Shown here one piece after another: positions 60,165 to 64,000 of a stretch of DNA of 64,000 bases; the first letter of the stretch is position 1, and each line of letters opens with the position of its first letter. The notes below the pieces were generated by a model. It saw only the letters and a program-made list of their open reading frames with translations, made no database searches and was not told the origin of the DNA. The DNA lies in the NCBI RefSeq assembly GCF_026213295.1, contig NC_079414.1, positions 15,818,347 through 15,882,346 on the forward strand, given 5' to 3'. The position numbers and the translations under genes were made by a program. The stretch comes from Gadus chalcogrammus. Its lineage: Eukaryota > Chordata > Actinopteri > Gadiformes > Gadidae.

Positions 60165-60834
60165 TAGGGATGAGTCGGTCGCGACCGATTCGTTCACAAC
60201 GAACGAATCCCGAACGTGAACGACAAGAACTGGTTCCCCAAAACAAGAAGAACTGGTTCTTTGATTCTTTTTTTTTTAACATAAACCAAAAATATGGTCA
60301 TGTAAATAAAATATACAAACGAACAGAGCTTTGTCTCCCCGCGACTTATATTGATTGAGTCTACAACGTTCTCAAAGATTCAGCCAATGAGAGGTAGCAA
60401 TGGTGTTGCAATGGCAACTGGGTAAACAAATGACAAGGCGGTACCGTCGAATATGCGCGCTTTCTCTTTCATGACGTATCTTGGGTCATGAAAGTTCTGT
60501 AATGCCTGAATAATGAAGAATTAAATGTAAAGTAAAATAAAATTATAAATGTAAAACCATGAATAAAATATAGAGAGTAAGCAAGTGGTATAAATTTTGG
60601 TGGGACGTTTGGTTATACTATATAGTATATCTTCTCGATTTTCACGGGGGTTAGAGCCTAGAAATCGTTTAAATTATGCTCACGGCCGTCTCGCGGGGGG
60701 GGGGGGGCAGACACCAAATGACGTAATCTGACGTAACGAACGAATCAAAACGAACGAATCAAACAAACTAATCGTTATAGTGAACTGAACTGAAAGAACT
60801 AGTTCCCGGGAAATAATCATTTTGCCCATCCCTA
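60165..60834. mobile_element. Non-autonomous hAT element with perfect 8-bp duplication
   Basis: Ends TAGGGATG ... CATCCCTA bound 670 bp. GTACCCAC flanks both sides (60157-60164 and 60835-60842), a perfect 8-bp target duplication. The sub-terminal sequence contains repeated ACGAACGAATC-type motifs. The element has split a tandem CCAACCC-rich tract. Confidence 0.85.
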
Positions 60835-61446
60835 GTACCCACGTCAGGACTCCAACCCAACCTAAAGGAACTCCCTGGTGAGCTTGGTTCCTGGCCGAGC
60901 TCACCAGGGAAAAAATCATGAACGCGCATTCATGAACGGGCGCAGTGCACCCGCACATGCATGTCCTTTCTAAAGCGTAGGCCTACACAGCTTTTAAAAA
61001 ACATACTCGCGTGACACGTCGTATGGAGGCGCATTAGAGAGGATCATAAAAAAATAAAAAATTAAAAAATAGACACAACTAGGCAGTTCAATGCTTCTAA
61101 ACTTTTAATCAAACGTGCAGACAAAGTTCGACTTTATAAAGTAAAGTTCATTCATGTTGCGTGCTGCTTAAATGTAATACAAATGAGCCTTAGTCAGTTG
61201 CCGCACAAGGCGGCAACTGAAGGCTAATTTGCTTAGAACGTTAATGAGAGAAATAGCTGATTTGTGATTGGTTGCAAGGAGTAGATGCGGCTGGCCGCCA
61301 TTCCTATGTTTAAAATGGTATGGATGATTTACTTCGCAAAAGTGAAAGTGACTTGTGATCGGTTGTTTTTTATTCTCAAAGGCGGCAAAAGTGAGTTTTG
61401 GCCTCTTTGCCTCCCTTCAGAGGCTAGCCCCAGACGTAACATACTC

Positions 61447-62680
61447 AGGGCCCTATCTTTCATCCGGCACAATTGACTTTCTCACTGGTGCATGTGTCGT
61501 TGCTAGGTTGCAATTGGCGCAGAGCGTTCTTTTCCCTCCTGCGCCACGCGTCGGTAAATTAGGGAATGATCTTGTGACCCAAGGGGCGGTTTGGCGAAAG
61601 GAGGAGGCGTGTTGTGGCGCTAACGTTCCCTGGTGCTATTTTGCAGTTTCAGAAACCACTTGCGCTAAAAACCAGGAAATACCTGGTTTAAAGTCAGTGG
61701 TGCGTTGTTCAGATGCTATTTTAAGGGCACATGCATAATCTTGCTTGTGCACCTCGCGCATACACTTTGTTTCTCTCATCTACCTAGCCACACATTCTTG
61801 GTAAATTATTTGGGAAAGACCAGCTGATACAGCGGTAATAAGTTGTACTTTTAAATCAATGCATCTGCAAACACTGCACAGCAAACACATATTTTCTTGA
61901 CACAGACATCGTGTACATGCCCATAACTTTTAGGATTGATGAGTATTTGATTGTGAGAAAACATTGTTTTACCGTGAGTGAGTGTTATTAAGAATGAATG
62001 AATGCCGGCACGCGTCTGTGTATGTGTAAAATAATGAATGAATGCGGGTGCGCGTGTGTGCGTCCATCTGTTTAAACACACGCAAACTAAACACGTAACG
62101 CATAATACAGTTCAAGGCAATGTATATTAACGGGGGGAAACATGCATATTAAGAACACAAGTCGATAACGATAATGCATACAATACTGATAAGATAATGT
62201 ATTGCGTATATCATTAAATAGAACCACAGTTACCCACATATCATATGTGTGTTAAGTTTTCTTTGTCGAAATTCATTTGAGGACTCAGTTTTTCTGAAGT
62301 TGTGGAAGAAAACCTTATTCCATGTGTGAATTAGGCCATATTATTTGGCCATAAACTGAGCCATTTGAAGTTTGAAATTCATGTGCATCTGTCTCATCGG
62401 AGACTGCAGACGCACTGTCAAAATATAAACTCGTCAGATTCAAATGCGCTCATGGTTCTTAAAGGGAATGGGAGCTGGCACTCTCATTGGTTTATTGCAT
62501 GTTACGCCCAAACCACACCTACTGGTAATTAGGCTACTTCAGACCAACCCTTTTTAGATTTGCGCCAGGCGCAAGAGTCAATTTTGCGCCGGTAAAATAG
62601 CGACATCGCCATAGAACCGGCCACAAAGCTACTTGGGCTTGGCGCTTCTCACTTGCGTTTCAGACCGTTAAAATAGGGCC
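61447..62680. mobile_element. DNA-transposon derivative with GGGCCCTAT ends
   Basis: The left edge GGGCCCTATCTT and right edge AAAATAGGGCC are inverted, each followed inside by GGCGCAATTG/GGCGCAA-type motifs. Such elements are common in fish genomes and usually assigned to Harbinger-like families. No transposase is visible. Confidence 0.55.
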
Positions 62681-63080
62681 ATCAGAGTAACGTCAGCCAG
62701 CCTTCCGCCCTGCAAAGGCACTTGGCAATTATTTTTCAAAATGTTCATGCAATATTTCAGTAATAAAACACACATTGCATATATATAATTTTGAAAGTAA
62801 ATTATTTTTAACAATAATTTCATCATTACGTAAATCTTTATTTATTTTTTTACATCACAAGGAGGTGTTGCCTCCGTTACTGCCTCTAAGGAACCGCCCC
62901 TGACTCCAACCCGACCTAAAGGAACTTGGTCCTTTCTCTAGGACTCAAACCCGACCTAAAGGAACTTGATCGTTTCTCTGGGACTCCAACCCAGAATCTT
63001 GAACTCCAACCCAGATTCTAGGACTCTAAACCAGACAGAACTCGGGTCTTAAACCCTTATCCTTTTGCTCTGGTATCAGA

Positions 63081-63455
63081 TCATGATACTCTCTGGTAAA
63101 AATAGAAAATATAGGCAAAGTTAAAAAAGCATTTTAGTGCAATGTATTTAAAATTGAAAGCTAAAGCAAACATAAAAGTCTTCAGTCCTGTTTTAAAAGT
63201 GGTCAGAGTTTGGGCAAGTCTTAAATCCTCAGGGAGTTTATTCCAGCTATTTCTTGCATAGTAACTAAATCCTGCTTTCCCATGTTTTGTGTTTACTCTG
63301 GGGATAATTAACAGATTGGTCTCATAAGATCTTAGTGGTCTAGAAGGCTTATGTAGTGGAAGCATATCAGTTAAATATTTTGGCCCGAAACCATGCAAGG
63401 ATTTATAGGTTAGCAACATGATTTTAAAATCAATCTTTGACCTACAGGAAACCAA
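63081..63455 (-). mobile_element. LINE open-frame C-terminal fragment
   Basis: The minus strand reads IDFKIMLLTYKSLHGFGPKY, PSRPLRSYETNLLIIPRV and YYARNSWNKLPEDLRL. This is the conserved C-terminal segment following the reverse transcriptase in many fish CR1/L2-type LINEs. The rest of the element is absent or degenerate, although the next 200 bp (to about 63,655) look like the same repeat. Confidence 0.7.
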
Positions 63456-63654
63456 TGTAACTATTTAAGAATTGGTGTAATATGTTCACATTTTTTGGTC
63501 TTTGTTAGAACAAGCTGAAGTTTCCTTAGAGGTTTTTTTGGTCGACCTGTAAGGAGACCATTGCAGTAATCAAGCTTACTAGTGATAAAGGCATGTACAA
63601 TTTTTTGTAAGTCTTCGGTGGACATGAGCCCTCTAAGTCTTGCTACATTTTTAA

Positions 63655-64000
63655 AGGTCCCATGACATGCTATTTTATGTATTCTTTAATATAGGTATTA
63701 GTGGGCCACTAACACAGTATTCAAAGATGTTCCCGAAATTCAGCCGTGGTGCAGAGTTACAGCCACGCCGAGCCAGTCACACATTGAGCTTCCCCCAAAT
63801 GCGCTGTTTTGGCGTCTGTAGCTATAATGCAAATGAGGAGGAGCGAGGCGGGTCAAGGGGGAGGGTGGGGGTGTGGCCCTGAGCAGCTTGCAGCCACGGT
63901 ACCATGCGCTCTGTTTACAGTGGATGTATCGCAATTGCGAGACGCACACAGCCTTTAGCCGTGTTCTGTAAATATTCTAGAACACACGGGAGTCCTGGAG
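63655..64000 (+). repeat. Interspersed repeat, copy A (runs off the window)
   Basis: Sequence from AAAGGTCCCATGACATGCTA to the window end matches 51,690-52,000 in order: TCAGCCGTGGTGCAGA, GGGTGTGGCCCTGAGCAGCT, GTGGATGTATCGCAATTG and AAATATTCTAGAACAC. It is a multi-copy element with no coding function recognised. Confidence 0.75.

Larger units (their letters stand above)
60020..63065. repeat. Tandem CCAACCCGACCTAAAGGAAC tract interrupted by transposons
   Basis: Related units (GGACTCCAACCCGACCTAAA, CCAGACAGAACT, CTTTCTCTGG) occur at 60,027-60,156, 60,843-60,880 and 62,898-63,060. The pieces read as one older tandem tract. The hAT element at 60165 separates the first two, and the block of about 2 kb at 60,885-62,895 separates the last two. 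Confidence 0.6.

Overview
The window is vertebrate nuclear DNA from a ray-finned (teleost) fish. It has multi-exon genes with GT-AG introns, long CA/GT and homopolymer microsatellites, many small DNA-transposon derivatives (hAT, Harbinger, piggyBac and Tc1 types), tRNA-derived SINE-like tails and fish-type LINE fragments. I cannot name the species.

Layout. 1-8,550: intergenic, rich in simple repeats, no gene recognised. 8,560-21,745 (+): psip1 (LEDGF), 14 coding exons, 518 codons. 21,795-26,100 (-): snapc3, 8 coding exons, tail-to-tail with psip1. 26,300-34,195 (+): ttc39b, 18 coding exons, head-to-head with snapc3 across 329 bp. 34,300-45,850 (+): dnajb14, 8 coding exons, 379 codons, introns full of transposons. 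46,200-48,010 (+): pla2g12a, 4 exons, 191 codons. 48,240-64,000: a rearranged, repeat-laden region with the 3' end of casp6 on the - strand (57,395-59,270), a second casp6 terminal exon on the + strand (52,770-53,005), a third remnant of its 3' UTR (50,652-50,960), LINE fragments, a solo LTR, hAT and Harbinger derivatives and minisatellites.

The gene order joins two blocks known from other vertebrates. psip1-snapc3-ttc39b are neighbours in human (9p22) in the same relative order and orientations. dnajb14, pla2g12a and casp6 all lie on human 4q, with pla2g12a and casp6 close together. The genes do not form one pathway: chromatin tethering and coactivation (psip1), snRNA-gene transcription (snapc3), sterol/lipoprotein regulation (ttc39b), an ER-membrane J-protein (dnajb14), a secreted phospholipase A2 (pla2g12a) and an effector caspase (casp6). 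All exon joins given here were made by hand; the reading frame closes exactly in every complete gene.

The most notable observations are three GC-AG introns in two adjacent genes, a ttc39b minisatellite that copies an exon end together with its splice donor, an inverted duplication of the casp6 3' end whose duplicated exon differs more than its flanking intron, and several nested transposons with readable target-site duplications. I found no convincing wholly new biological system.
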